Below are positions 32,263 through 40,574 of a stretch of DNA of 42,811 nt, in pieces (within the stretch, counting starts at the first letter, position 1; each line of letters starts with the position of its first letter). This stretch comes from an uncultured Clostridia bacterium (GTDB taxonomy: Bacteria; Bacillota; Clostridia; Peptostreptococcales; Anaerovoracaceae), in NCBI GenBank assembly GCA_937889655.1, contig CALBZG010000196.1, positions 1-42,811 of the forward strand, written 5' to 3'. A program made the translations under genes and the position numbers. The notes below the pieces were generated by a model, which was given only the letters and a program-made list of their open reading frames with translations, had not been told where the DNA came from and made no database searches.

Positions 32263-34011
32263 TTAAATGTTTTTATGTCTCTGGATCTTTTTGGTTGTAG
32301 TTTTGATGAATTCATCTTTCCTGATCGATATCTTTCTGATTCTCTTATAAATCGGCAATTTTTCGTTGATATCAGAAATCGCTCGTTTTATTAATGAGGT
32401 GATATTCTCCTCAGAAAAATCCGGCCCGAATTCCTCATAAATAACATCATACGCGGGAATCACCTGAACGCCAACTGTAGTTCCTTCTTCACTTCCCTCT
32501 TCTATGCCATGTACAAGGCTTTCCTGTATATACTTGTTTCGGTTAACGTAAAATTCCACTTCTTCAGGATATATGTTTTTCCCCGTTTTAGTTACAATGA
32601 CATTTTTCTTTCTGCCTGTAAGATAAAGCCAGCCATCTGCGTCCAAATACCCCAGATCTCCTGTATGGAACCATCCATCCCTAATGACTCTGGACGTTTC
32701 TTCAGGCATATTATAATATCCCTGCATAACATTCGGGCCCCTGAAAATGATTTCACCAACGCCGTCTTCATCTTTATCAATGATTCTCAGCTCTCCACTG
32801 GCCACCACAGGCCCTACAGACCCCGCTTTTTTATATGTATCTCCAAAATCCGGCGTGCCTGTTACCAAAGGGGAACACTCGGTAAGGCCGTATCCCTGTA
32901 CTACTCGGATGCCCATTGATTCAAAGCCCCTGCAGACAGCAGGATCGATCGCTGCAGCGCCGGTGACCATCATTCGGAGTTTTCCGCCAAAGGTTTCGTA
33001 TACCGGCGAAAACAATTTCCTCTCAGCGGAAATGCCGACGGATTTCAGAATTCTGCTTAATTTTATAGCTTTCTTTAAGGCGCTTGCTTTTCCGGTTTTT
33101 TCAGCCTGCTTCCAAATTTTTGCATAGATCGATTCGAAAATCAGCGGAACTCCAACCAGCAAAGTTGCCTTGGCTTCAGCAAGATTTTTGCTGATATACT
33201 TCAGCCCCTCGTAAAATGCGATTGAGCCGCCGCTATATAGAATAGTCAGAATCCCGATGGTGGATTCAAATGTGTGGTGGATCGGCAAGATAGAAAGGGT
33301 CCTGTCTTCCGGATAGACTTTTACGATCCTTCGGACATCCATTATATTGCATGAAATGTTTCTATGGCAAAGCATGACGCCCTTCGGTGTTCCGGTTGTC
33401 CCCGAACTAAATAAGAGCATAGCCATTTTGTCAGGGTCGATGATTCTGTCGATGTAGTTTCGATTTCCGCCACTAAGCAACGCTTCTCCCGCAGCCACTA
33501 AGTTCTGCCATTGGAGAATGCCGTCACTTTCATTCAGGATGTTCAAGCTTTCACTTGAATCGGTTCTGTCACCATATACCTTCATTCGAATTTTATATTG
33601 AACATCATAATCACGGAAGATGTCTTCATAGGTATCTGTAAAGAACACAGCGCTACAGGCTGAACTATTGAGCAGGTTGAAAATCTCCTCTTTGTTCAAT
33701 TCTTTATCGAGAGGCACAATAACACCGACCCCGTTGACAACCGTCAAATATGTCGAGAACCACTCATAGCAGTTTTCACCGATGATCGCAATCCTGCTTC
33801 CATCCAAACCCATCTCAATCAGCTTTGTCCCCAAGGCATCCACATCATTCTTCAGTTGTTTATACTTAATATCTTGATACTCTCCGGCTTTTTCCTTTTT
33901 AACAAGAAAAGCGGGCCTCTCGCCGTATAAATCAACGCTTGATTTTAACATGTCCTTGAGTGATGTGATCATCCTTGTTTCATAGAAACCACCCGGCTTG
34001 TTTGCTCCCAT
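32263..34011 (-). CDS. AMP-forming acyl-CoA synthetase (long-chain type)
   Basis: ANL-superfamily adenylate-forming ligase of 582 residues that activates a carboxylic acid, probably a fatty acid, as acyl-AMP and then acyl-CoA. The P-loop-like LLFSSGTTGTPKGVML is near 190-206, then LPIHHTFE, QGYGLTECSPLVTG (A5) and GWFHTGDLGYLD (A7). The C-terminal lid ends in FIKTTTKKIQRHK with the catalytic Lys. ATG at 34011 follows AGGAGGA. Eleven upstream in-frame codons encode a Gly-rich stretch that overlaps the binding site and is not part of the protein. The exact chain length preference is not readable. It is transcribed after the CYTH gene. Confidence 0.9.
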   Translation of the reverse strand: MGANKPGGFYETRMITSLKDMLKSSVDLYGERPAFLVKKEKAGEYQDIKYKQLKNDVDALGTKLIEMGLDGSRIAIIGENCYEWFSTYLTVVNGVGVIVPLDKELNKEEIFNLLNSSACSAVFFTDTYEDIFRDYDVQYKIRMKVYGDRTDSSESLNILNESDGILQWQNLVAAGEALLSGGNRNYIDRIIDPDKMAMLLFSSGTTGTPKGVMLCHRNISCNIMDVRRIVKVYPEDRTLSILPIHHTFESTIGILTILYSGGSIAFYEGLKYISKNLAEAKATLLVGVPLIFESIYAKIWKQAEKTGKASALKKAIKLSRILKSVGISAERKLFSPVYETFGGKLRMMVTGAAAIDPAVCRGFESMGIRVVQGYGLTECSPLVTGTPDFGDTYKKAGSVGPVVASGELRIIDKDEDGVGEIIFRGPNVMQGYYNMPEETSRVIRDGWFHTGDLGYLDADGWLYLTGRKKNVIVTKTGKNIYPEEVEFYVNRNKYIQESLVHGIEEGSEEGTTVGVQVIPAYDVIYEEFGPDFSEENITSLIKRAISDINEKLPIYKRIRKISIRKDEFIKTTTKKIQRHKNI

Positions 34012-34067
34012 CGATTTTCCTCCTCCTGTGCCTCCACCGTTCAATCCGTCGGACTATGGCCCCTTGT

Positions 34068-34613
34068 TCATTTTAACATATCATGATATGTCTTATTAAC
34101 TACGGCGGACTTATGAACGCCAAGTTCGTTTAATATGATGGCCAGCGCTTCTACAGCATATTCCTGTCTGGATTCTTCGTCTAATAGTATCTCCAATTCC
34201 AGGAATTTGCCCAGTTGCCAGATATCATCAAGATATGCACTTACTCCATCAAAATTAGAAAATGTTTTGCGGTCTCTCCTCAGTTCGATAGCTCTCTGAT
34301 AGCCTAAACCGTCAAAAATCCCCGCAGTCGCATCAAAGTCGCCAATTTCGCATTCATATTCAACATCAGTAATGGAAAAGCTGTCTGTCCCGGGGCTTTT
34401 ATATTGAATACAGGATTTTTTATCTCCGGATGAGGAGTCCTCTTTGCATTTCAGACAAAGCACTCGCTCACCATAATCCAAATCATCGCTGTTGACATGG
34501 TAGTAGATCTCGCACTCTTTTTTATTTTCCAGCAATGTGAAATTGATTTTTTCCAAAGCTTCATGCATGCTCTCCAGACAATCCACTTTTGCCCTGATGT
34601 CGATCTTGATCAT
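34068..34613 (-). CDS. CYTH-domain protein (CyaB / triphosphate tunnel type)
   Basis: A 181-residue protein resembling class IV adenylate cyclase/CYTH enzymes. It begins with a charged strand IKIDIRAKVD, which replaces the usual ExExK with a D-x-R-x-K variant. It has GERVLCLKCK with basic residues lining the tunnel, CIQYKSPG, a second basic strand in IELRRDRKTF, YLDDIWQLGKFLELE, and VNKTYHDML at the end. CYTH proteins bind triphosphates (ATP, thiamine triphosphate, polyphosphate) with metal ions; the substrate cannot be assigned. ATG at 34613 follows GGAGGAG. It is first in a probable two-gene unit with the acyl-CoA synthetase. Confidence 0.8.
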   Translation of the reverse strand: MIKIDIRAKVDCLESMHEALEKINFTLLENKKECEIYYHVNSDDLDYGERVLCLKCKEDSSSGDKKSCIQYKSPGTDSFSITDVEYECEIGDFDATAGIFDGLGYQRAIELRRDRKTFSNFDGVSAYLDDIWQLGKFLELEILLDEESRQEYAVEALAIILNELGVHKSAVVNKTYHDMLK

Positions 34614-34647
34614 AACTGCTCCTCCAGATGGTAATTGATTGCTTAAT

Positions 34648-34653
34648 ATTATA
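34648..34653 (-). promoter_or_regulatory. -10 box for the CYTH/acyl-CoA synthetase unit
   Basis: Perfect TATAAT on the minus strand 35 bases before the CYTH start. The -35 region is poor (GAAGCA or TGAAGC), so an activator or extended contacts may be needed. Confidence 0.45.
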
Positions 34654-34678
34654 ACATAAATTTAAATTTTTGCTTCAT

Positions 34679-34711
34679 AAAAAACCGGCATTGGAACAAA
34701 GCCGATGCCGG
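34679..34711 (-). terminator. Rho-independent terminator after pspA
   Basis: Perfect seven-base-pair stem CCGGCAT / ATGCCGG with a 13-base loop and six Ts on the minus strand, 46 bases after the pspA stop. Confidence 0.88.
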
Positions 34712-34756
34712 AAAATAAAATCGTAACTTGATTTTAATTTTTGTCCTAAACCAGTA

Positions 34757-35434
34757 TTATAGACCTAGTTCACCCTTGAGTTTACTGAGTTCCTCCTCAA
34801 CTGAGACCGTGCCCTTAGCAGCATATTTTTCTTCCAAAGCTTTTGCCTCATCGATTGGAGCCATGTTCAGTTCGTTCATAGCATTTGCCTCATCCAGCAT
34901 CTTGCTGGCTTTTTCCTCCATGCGCTCAAAGGCATCAATGGCCCCTTGTGTTCTTTCCGTTGCCGTGCTGACTTCGTTAAGAGTCTCCTGAGTTTTCGCA
35001 ATGGTTACTTTTGCCTTGATCATCTCCCGGCGCGCTTCCAGTTCTTGGATGTCATTTGCCAGCTTATCATGCATCTGACGCATTTTTACAGCGTTTTCAT
35101 GAGCCGCCGCGTATGCAGTCATTAAACTTGCGCCCAGGTTTTCCAACTCTTGTTTTTTTGAAATGAATGTACGTGCATCCCCTTCATTGCCGGCCACTAG
35201 AGCTTGCTTTGCGAAATCCGCATATTTTGCGACTTCAGCCTGATTCTCATCCAACAGCCGCTTCGTTCTTGTTTCTTCCGCCATGACGCCTGCTGTGCTT
35301 CGCTTGACTTCCGCCATGTCCTCCATCATGTCGTTCAGGTATTGATCGATCATTTTAGCCGGATCCTCCATTTTGTCCAGCAAGACGTTCACATTTGCCT
35401 TGATGATGTCGCTGAATCTTTCTAAAATAGCCAT
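34757..35434 (-). CDS. pspA: PspA/IM30-family membrane stress protein
   Basis: A 225-residue, almost entirely helical ESCRT-III-like protein. The N terminus AILERFSDIIKANVNVLLDKMEDPAKMI is the membrane-binding amphipathic helix and first coil of PspA/Vipp1. It continues into the coiled coils with QYLNDMMEDMAEVKRS, MRQMHDKLANDIQELEARREMIKAK and a final LEEKYAAKGTVSVEEELSKLK helix. It coats damaged membrane and helps maintain integrity under envelope stress. ATG at 35434 follows AAAGGAGGG. It is 61 bases downstream of the glycine-rich membrane protein gene in one transcript; a membrane partner for PspA is a common arrangement. Confidence 0.92.
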   Translation of the reverse strand: MAILERFSDIIKANVNVLLDKMEDPAKMIDQYLNDMMEDMAEVKRSTAGVMAEETRTKRLLDENQAEVAKYADFAKQALVAGNEGDARTFISKKQELENLGASLMTAYAAAHENAVKMRQMHDKLANDIQELEARREMIKAKVTIAKTQETLNEVSTATERTQGAIDAFERMEEKASKMLDEANAMNELNMAPIDEAKALEEKYAAKGTVSVEEELSKLKGELGL

Positions 35435-35495
35435 TTGTTACCCTCCTTTATTTTGATCCTTCGTTAATTGATACTGCTCATAAAAATGTATTAAA

Positions 35496-36611
35496 TTAAA
35501 GCTTATTCTCTGGTCCCTTTTGTTCGTATTTTTTAGCAAGCTCCTCGGCTTCTGTAGTGCCGAATTTCTCAAGCGGTATGTTGAGTATGTCTTCCGTTTG
35601 CTGCGCCTCCAGATTTTTCTGTTTTTTCGCGCGCATCCACCATACAAACAGCAAAGCTGCTAAAGCCAGCAGGGCAATTACGATCAACACCGGTATCCAT
35701 GGAGACCTGGTTACTTTCATGACCCGGTCTGCAGTATCGCTAAATGCTTTGCTAAAGAACTCTTCATATGAAAGAGAGTCATCATAGTAGTAGCGATCCA
35801 TGTAGTCCAGCAAAATGTCGCCAGCCTCTGTATCAATGACGGATTTTGCCTGTGTGCCGCAGATGTAGTAAATCATATAGCTGTTTTCAAATTCCAAATA
35901 GACAAAAAGCAAATGGGCTTCATCAGAAAACAGCTCATCATATAGGTTGTTGGTGAAAGTTTGCAGTTCCTCGATGGATGGATCAAAAGTGTAGTCGCCA
36001 ATGGAATCGGTAATATACAAATAAGGCTGTACACCGGTCTCGTTATAAAAATATTTCATTCCGTTCAAGAGTGTTGTCCTGTTATTTATCACCCCTAATC
36101 CATCGTTATAATAATCGGTCTCATTAACGGAACCCTTTGGAAGCGCTTCACGTGTGATCGTTGATTTCGTGATATCGTTTTCTCCGCCGGTATTCGTAGT
36201 AAAGGATCCTATCCCAACAGAAATAAGTATGATAAATAATACAACAATAATCAGAACAACAATTAAGACTCCACAACCGCAGCCTCCAAGTCCCGATCCT
36301 CTGCCGAAGCCTCCACCTATGTTCCCACCCGAGGGTTGGTCGTACCTTCTATCATTAAATCCTCCGCCGTCCCGGTTTCCTCCAAAAATTCCGCCGCCTG
36401 GAAAGCCGCCAAAACCTCCGCCACCGGTGTTACTGCTTCCGCCGCCAAAAATGCTGCCGCCCCCGCTGGTCCTTCTATTGCTGCCGCCAAAAATGCTGCC
36501 GCCGCTTCTTCCTCCGCTGAATGGGCTGCCGCCGATCCGCCCTCCGCCGCTTCTGCTTCCGCCGAAAGAGCCTCCGCCTATTCTTCCTCCGGAACTACCG
36601 CCTCTTGCCAA
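35496..36611 (-). CDS. Glycine-rich two-TM protein with a TPM-like domain, PspA partner
   Basis: A 371-residue protein with an unusual layout. Residues 2-110 are Gly/Ser/Arg-rich low-complexity sequence (repeated GGS, GGGRI, IFGG units) with no signal peptide. A membrane helix follows at about 112-140 (LIVVLIIVVLFIILI), then a soluble domain at about 150-300, a second helix near 303-326 (WIPVLIVIALLALAALLF) and a basic tail. The soluble domain resembles TPM-domain proteins (PYLYITD, LLFVYLEFENSYMIYYICG). TTG at 36611 has GGAGG eight bases upstream; the ATG at 36626 lies inside that binding site and is less likely. It is co-transcribed with pspA. The function is unknown; membrane stress is inferred from the neighbour. 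Confidence 0.8.
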   Translation of the reverse strand: MARGGSSGGRIGGGSFGGSRSGGGRIGGSPFSGGRSGGSIFGGSNRRTSGGGSIFGGGSSNTGGGGFGGFPGGGIFGGNRDGGGFNDRRYDQPSGGNIGGGFGRGSGLGGCGCGVLIVVLIIVVLFIILISVGIGSFTTNTGGENDITKSTITREALPKGSVNETDYYNDGLGVINNRTTLLNGMKYFYNETGVQPYLYITDSIGDYTFDPSIEELQTFTNNLYDELFSDEAHLLFVYLEFENSYMIYYICGTQAKSVIDTEAGDILLDYMDRYYYDDSLSYEEFFSKAFSDTADRVMKVTRSPWIPVLIVIALLALAALLFVWWMRAKKQKNLEAQQTEDILNIPLEKFGTTEAEELAKKYEQKGPENKL

Positions 36612-36662
36612 CTTCGTTCCCTCCATTAAATCATCTGGTCTTTTTCGAAATCTTCTGTAATT

Positions 36663-36671
36663 ATTTTATCA
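36663..36671 (-). promoter_or_regulatory. Extended -10 promoter for the glycine-rich protein and pspA
   Basis: TGATAAAAT (extended TG and TAAAAT) on the minus strand, about 50 bases before the TTG start. No good -35 element is present, which would fit an activator or alternative sigma factor for envelope stress. Confidence 0.4.
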
Positions 36672-36713
36672 CTAATGATTTTCCAATACTACTTCAAGTT
36701 TGTCATTGTTTCC

Positions 36714-36769
36714 AAAAATAAAATCACCGGTCTGATGCTTATTCCCGCATCAAACCGGTGTGATTTTTT
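36714..36769 (-). terminator. Rho-independent terminator after pntB
   Basis: Long stem ATCACACCGGTTTGATGC / GCATCAGACCGGTGAT (two-base bulge and one mismatch) with loop GGGAATAA and TTTATTTTT after it on the minus strand, just beyond the pntB stop. Confidence 0.88.
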
Positions 36770-36780
36770 AAACTATACGA

Positions 36781-38166
36781 CTATAAAGCTTTCAGGATTT
36801 CCTCCATCGTGTTCTTTGCGTCGCCAAAACACATAAAGTTGTTTTCTTTGTAGAAGAGCGGATTTTCTACACCGGCATATCCGGTGTTCATCGATCTCTT
36901 GAAGCTGACTACATTATGCGCTTTCCAAACTTCCAGTACAGGCATTCCGGCAATCGGGCTGTTAGGATCTTCCTGTGCGGAAGGGTTAACAGTATCATTT
37001 GCTCCGATAACCAGTACTGTATCAGTGCTAGGAAAATCTTCGTTTATTTCATCCATTTCAAGAACGATATCATAAGGGATTTTTGCCTCAGCTAAAAGTA
37101 CGTTCATATGACCAGGAAGACGTCCTGCAACCGGATGGATGCCGAATCGCACTTCAATTCCCTTTTCCCGAAGTTTTCTGGTCATATCCGCTACCGGATA
37201 TTGAGCCTGGGCAACTGCCATGCCATATCCAGGGGTAATGATGATGGAATTTGAGGACTTCAGAAGTTCTGCAACTTCATCAGGCTTCATCTCCTTATAT
37301 TCGCCCATTTCTTCAGCTTCACCCTTTGCGGCCGGTTTGTTTCCAAAACCTCCAAGGATAACAGAAATAAATGAACGGTTCATTGCTTTGCACATGATAT
37401 AGGACAGAATCGCACCGGAAGATCCTACTAAGGATCCTGTTACGATCAATAAGTCATTGGTAAGCATGAAGCCGGCTGCAGCTGCTGCCCATCCCGAATA
37501 GGAGTTCAGCATCGATATTACAACAGGCATATCTGCACCGCCGATGGAAGCAACAAGGTGGATTCCGAACAAAAGAGCGATTGCTGTCATTACTGCCAGG
37601 ATGATCAAGTTGCCTTCCTGCTGGATAAAGAAAACCATAAGAACAATTGTCGCTGCCAAGGCAATGATGTTCAGCAGATTTTTACCAGGCAATGTCAACG
37701 CTTTTGAACTGACTGTGCCCTGAAGCTTTCCAAAAGCCACTAGGGAACCTGTCAATGTAATGGCTCCAATAAATACGCCTAAGTAAATTTCCACAAGCTC
37801 AATAGTGAGCATTGCCTCATCTACATGGGCAGCGCCCATTAATTTAAGGAATGTGTTATAACCAACCAGCACAGCCGCCAAACCTACGAAGCTGTGGAGC
37901 AAAGCAACCATCTGCGGCATCTCTGTCATTGCCACTTTCAATGCAAGCCGTGCGCCGATGGCGCCACCAATGACCATTGCAATCAATATATATATGAAAG
38001 CGCTTGGATCCGCACTTGTCAAGGTTGCAATCAGAGCGATAGCCATACCGGCTATACCAAATTTATTTCCGCGTTTTGCGGTTTCCTGTTTTGAAAGTCC
38101 CGCAAGACTTAGTACGAAGAGTATGGCGGCAATAATATATGCTGCCGTAACTAATCCATGATTCAT
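36781..38166 (-). CDS. pntB: NAD(P) transhydrogenase subunit beta
   Basis: A 461-residue membrane subunit of proton-translocating transhydrogenase. The first 270 residues hold about eight or nine hydrophobic helices (domain II). The C-terminal domain III binds NADP(H): IITPGYGMAVAQAQ near 309, VRFGIHPVAGRLPGHMNVLLAEA, DTVLVIGANDTVNPSA, PVLEVWKAH, KRSMNTGYAGVENPLFY, and FGDAKNTMEEI at the end. ATG at 38166 follows AAGGAGG. It lies 11 bases after pntA. The enzyme uses the proton gradient to make NADPH, needed by ProA, ProC, DapB and Ddh encoded in this window. Confidence 0.97.
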   Translation of the reverse strand: MNHGLVTAAYIIAAILFVLSLAGLSKQETAKRGNKFGIAGMAIALIATLTSADPSAFIYILIAMVIGGAIGARLALKVAMTEMPQMVALLHSFVGLAAVLVGYNTFLKLMGAAHVDEAMLTIELVEIYLGVFIGAITLTGSLVAFGKLQGTVSSKALTLPGKNLLNIIALAATIVLMVFFIQQEGNLIILAVMTAIALLFGIHLVASIGGADMPVVISMLNSYSGWAAAAAGFMLTNDLLIVTGSLVGSSGAILSYIMCKAMNRSFISVILGGFGNKPAAKGEAEEMGEYKEMKPDEVAELLKSSNSIIITPGYGMAVAQAQYPVADMTRKLREKGIEVRFGIHPVAGRLPGHMNVLLAEAKIPYDIVLEMDEINEDFPSTDTVLVIGANDTVNPSAQEDPNSPIAGMPVLEVWKAHNVVSFKRSMNTGYAGVENPLFYKENNFMCFGDAKNTMEEILKAL

Positions 38167-38177
38167 CGGTTTCCTCC

Positions 38178-39710
38178 TTAATCCCTACTAAACATTTTCA
38201 GCATACGCTGTGTGACGGTGAATCCACCGACAACGTTGATGGTGGCTACTAAAATTCCAATAAAGGCCAGGACTGTGATCGCAGACATTTCACCTGTGAT
38301 CTGCAGCAATGCGCCTATCAGAATAATGCCCGAAATGGCATTTGTAACCGACATCAGCGGTGTATGCAAAGCATGTGTTACATTCCAGACGACATAGTAT
38401 CCTACTATAATAGCAAGTGAAAAGACTGTGAAATGTCCCAGGAATTCAGGAGGTGAGGAATACCCCATCCAGCCAAGCAGTAAAACGCCAAGAATACCAA
38501 AGATATATTTTGCATTGGACGGCTTCTTTTCCTTCACTTCAGCCACTGGCGCCGCTTCCTTCTTAACAGGAGCTGCGGATACACTGATTTGTGGAGGCGG
38601 GAATGTAACGTCGCCATTATGGATAACGCTCATATTTCTCAATACCACATCTTCGAAGTCAATGTTGATATTTCCATCCTTTTCTTTGCAAAGAAGCTTG
38701 GCAAGGTTGAGCAGGTTTGTGGCATACATCTCAGAAGACTGAGTAGGAAGACGGCCCGGAAGATCGGTAAAGCCGATGATCTTGACACCGGATTCCGTAA
38801 CATGAAGCTGACCGGGAACTGTGTATTCGCAGTTTCCGCCGGCTTGTGCGGCCATATCCACGATTACTGATCCAGGTTTCATACTATCGACCATTTCCTT
38901 GGAAATAAGTTTAGGGGCAGGCTTGCCCGGAATAAGAGCGGTAGTCACAATAATGTCAACTTCTTTTGCCTGAGCTGCAAAAAGGGCCATTTCTGCCTGA
39001 ATGAATTCATCAGACATGACTTTGGCATATCCGCCGGAAGTAGATCCGTCTTCATCTGCCGCGAATTCAAGCTTCAGGAACTGGCCGCCCATGGATTCGA
39101 TTTGCTCCGCAACTTCAAGACGGGTGTCGAATGCACGCACAATAGCGCCCAGGGAATTTGCTGTTCCTATTGCAGCCAATCCGGCAACGCCGGCACCGAT
39201 GATCAGTACTTTTGCAGGAGGGACCTTGCCAGCGGCTGTGATCTGTCCTGTAAAAAATCTGCCGAAATGGTGGGCTGCTTCTATAACGGCCCTGTAGCCG
39301 CCAATGTTTGCCATGGACGAAAGAGCATCCATGGACTGGGCACGGGATATTCTAGGAACCATATCCATGGCCAGCACGTTAATATTCTTTGTGGAAAGAG
39401 ATGCAACCAGATCAGGATTCTGGGCTGGGTAAATGAAGCTCACCAGCGTAGCACCATCTTTGAGATTTGGAATCTCCTCATTATTTGGAGCATTGACTTT
39501 GTAAATAATGTCGGATTCCCATACTTTTGCACTGTCTGCAATACTCGCTCCGGCTGCAACGTATTGATCGTCAGTTAAACTGGCTTCATTACCTGCCCCG
39601 GATTCAACGACAACATTAAACCCGAGCTTGACTAGCTGCGCAACACTGGTTGGTGTGGCGGCAACACGTCTTTCTCCCGCAAGGGTTTCTTTCGGAACAC
39701 CAATAATCAT
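38178..39710 (-). CDS. pntA: NAD(P) transhydrogenase subunit alpha, fused form
   Basis: A 510-residue subunit equal in length to E. coli PntA. It has the NAD(H)-binding domain I (MIIGVPKETLAGERRVAATP at the start, IGAGVAGLAAIGTANSLGA, RAFDTR, TALIPGKPAP, DMAAQAGGN) and a C-terminal segment with four hydrophobic helices from about 395. Many bacteria split this into PntAA and PntAB; here it is one chain. A Pro/Ala/Lys/Glu linker joins the parts (about 375-395). ATG at 39710 follows AAGGAG. The open frame extends 66 codons further upstream, but that region is promoter and leader sequence. Confidence 0.96.
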   Translation of the reverse strand: MIIGVPKETLAGERRVAATPTSVAQLVKLGFNVVVESGAGNEASLTDDQYVAAGASIADSAKVWESDIIYKVNAPNNEEIPNLKDGATLVSFIYPAQNPDLVASLSTKNINVLAMDMVPRISRAQSMDALSSMANIGGYRAVIEAAHHFGRFFTGQITAAGKVPPAKVLIIGAGVAGLAAIGTANSLGAIVRAFDTRLEVAEQIESMGGQFLKLEFAADEDGSTSGGYAKVMSDEFIQAEMALFAAQAKEVDIIVTTALIPGKPAPKLISKEMVDSMKPGSVIVDMAAQAGGNCEYTVPGQLHVTESGVKIIGFTDLPGRLPTQSSEMYATNLLNLAKLLCKEKDGNINIDFEDVVLRNMSVIHNGDVTFPPPQISVSAAPVKKEAAPVAEVKEKKPSNAKYIFGILGVLLLGWMGYSSPPEFLGHFTVFSLAIIVGYYVVWNVTHALHTPLMSVTNAISGIILIGALLQITGEMSAITVLAFIGILVATINVVGGFTVTQRMLKMFSRD

Positions 39711-39774
39711 TTTAAAACTCCTTCCGTAATCTTGTTTGGTCAGCACCATACAGCTGCTTAAACATATTGGACAC

Positions 39775-39780
39775 ATTATA
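39775..39780 (-). promoter_or_regulatory. -10 box for pntAB
   Basis: Perfect TATAAT on the minus strand 65 bases before pntA, preceded by long A and T tracts (39780-39840) that may act as an UP-like element. The -35 match is poor. Confidence 0.5.
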
Positions 39781-39832
39781 CCTATTTTTTGAAAAAAAAA
39801 CATTATTTTAATAAAAATATTTTTTTTTATCA

Positions 39833-39868
39833 ATAAAAAACGGATATCTGCATATGTAGATGTCCGTT
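39833..39868 (-). terminator. Terminator of the tRNA-Arg gene
   Basis: Stem AACGGACATCT / AGATATCCGTT (one mismatch) with an eight-base loop and a T-run on the minus strand, starting 11 bases beyond the tRNA CCA end. Confidence 0.85.
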
Positions 39869-39878
39869 TACCATATAA

Positions 39879-39955
39879 TGGTACGCCCGAAGGGGCTCGA
39901 ACCCCCAACCTTCTGATTCGTAGTCAGACACTCTATCCAATTGAGCTACGGGCGC
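39879..39955 (-). tRNA. tRNA-Arg, anticodon ACG
   Basis: A 77-base cloverleaf with acceptor GCGCCCG / CGGGCGT (first pair G-U), D-arm AGCTCAATTGGATAGAGT, anticodon stem TCTGA / TCAGA with loop CTACGAA (ACG, wobble A presumably edited to inosine), and T-arm GGGGGTTCGAGCCCC. The CCA end is encoded. It decodes CGU/CGC/CGA. Confidence 0.97.
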
Positions 39956-39975
39956 GCATCAATTCGTACTTTGCT

Positions 39976-40004
39976 ATTATACACAGAAATGCTCTGCTTG
40001 TAAA
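39976..40004 (-). promoter_or_regulatory. Promoter of tRNA-Arg
   Basis: TTTACA (39999-40004) and a perfect TATAAT (39976-39981) with a 17-base spacer on the minus strand. Its -35 box is the same DNA as the -35 of the divergent plus-strand promoter. Confidence 0.75.
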
Positions 40005-40026
40005 GGAAAAATGGCTATAGTATAAT
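39998..40026 (+). promoter_or_regulatory. Promoter of the small hypothetical gene
   Basis: TTGTAA (39998-40003) and a perfect TATAAT (40021-40026) with a 17-base spacer on the plus strand, 40 bases before the start codon. Confidence 0.75.
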
Positions 40027-40065
40027 CTATACAAGGGTTTCCGGAATGGAGGTCAAAATAAAATT

Positions 40066-40548
40066 ATGAAAAATGTTAAAAAAGCAGGTATATTAGCCGG
40101 TGCCGTTGCTGGTGGAATTATCGGCGGTACAGTGTCCATCATAGGGAAGCTGACCCACAAAAAAATCATTGACAATGTGGGCGAAAGCGTTGTCGATTCC
40201 TTGATCTATGCAGGCAGCATTGCCGGGAATCTCGTCTCCGGCGCTGCAGACGTTGTGGTTGGCAATATACAGGACGACAAGGAACAGGTGGAAGAGGGGC
40301 TGGATGATCTCAAAGGCGGCGGCAAAATGCTTGTCGGCAACTGGATCCACAATGCAAAACTTGTTGTCGGAGAAAGCGGGGATATCATCAAAGGCGTTCG
40401 CGCCGGCGATACCGAAAAAATTAAAGAGGGCGTCAAAACCATCGGTCAGATAGCAGTGGTGGGCGCCATGACAGTAGGTGCGATCCGCCTTAAGAAGGAC
40501 GAAAAGGAAAAATCGGAGAACGAAGCAGAAAACGGGGCTGAAACTTAA
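40066..40548 (+). CDS. Small glycine/alanine-rich hypothetical protein
   Basis: I do not recognise this 160-residue protein. Residues 1-30 form a basic then glycine-zipper-like hydrophobic stretch (GAVAGGIIGGTVSIIG). The middle alternates hydrophobic and Gly/Ala segments (AGSIAGNLVSGAADVVVG) with acidic patches, and residues 130-145 form another apolar stretch (QIAVVGAMTVGAI). The tail is Lys/Glu-rich. This could be a peripheral membrane or membrane-inserting amphipathic protein. GGAGG lies 13 bases before the ATG, a long spacer with no better start. It has a strong own promoter and a terminator, so it is a real single gene. Its 3' end is part of the shared terminator stem. Confidence 0.75.
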   Translation: MKNVKKAGILAGAVAGGIIGGTVSIIGKLTHKKIIDNVGESVVDSLIYAGSIAGNLVSGAADVVVGNIQDDKEQVEEGLDDLKGGGKMLVGNWIHNAKLVVGESGDIIKGVRAGDTEKIKEGVKTIGQIAVVGAMTVGAIRLKKDEKEKSENEAENGAET

Positions 40549-40574
40549 ATGTTTTCAGCCCCGTCTTTTATTTT
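40532..40574. terminator. Bidirectional terminator between convergent genes
   Basis: A 12-base-pair perfect stem ACGGGGCTGAAA / TTTCAGCCCCGT (40532-40543, 40553-40564) is followed by CTTTTATTTT on the plus strand. On the minus strand a shorter T-run follows, so it may also end the fbp-NYN transcript. It overlaps the last codons of the hypothetical gene. Confidence 0.85.

Noticed and set aside
35438..35647. Basic 69-codon minus-strand frame between the glycine-rich gene and pspA
   Set aside because: It overlaps the end of the glycine-rich gene in another frame and has no family likeness or start signal.
36154..36660. Proline-rich open frame on the plus strand opposite the glycine-rich gene
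   Set aside because: Glycine codons read as proline on the opposite strand. The Shine-Dalgarno site and membrane helices support the minus-strand gene.
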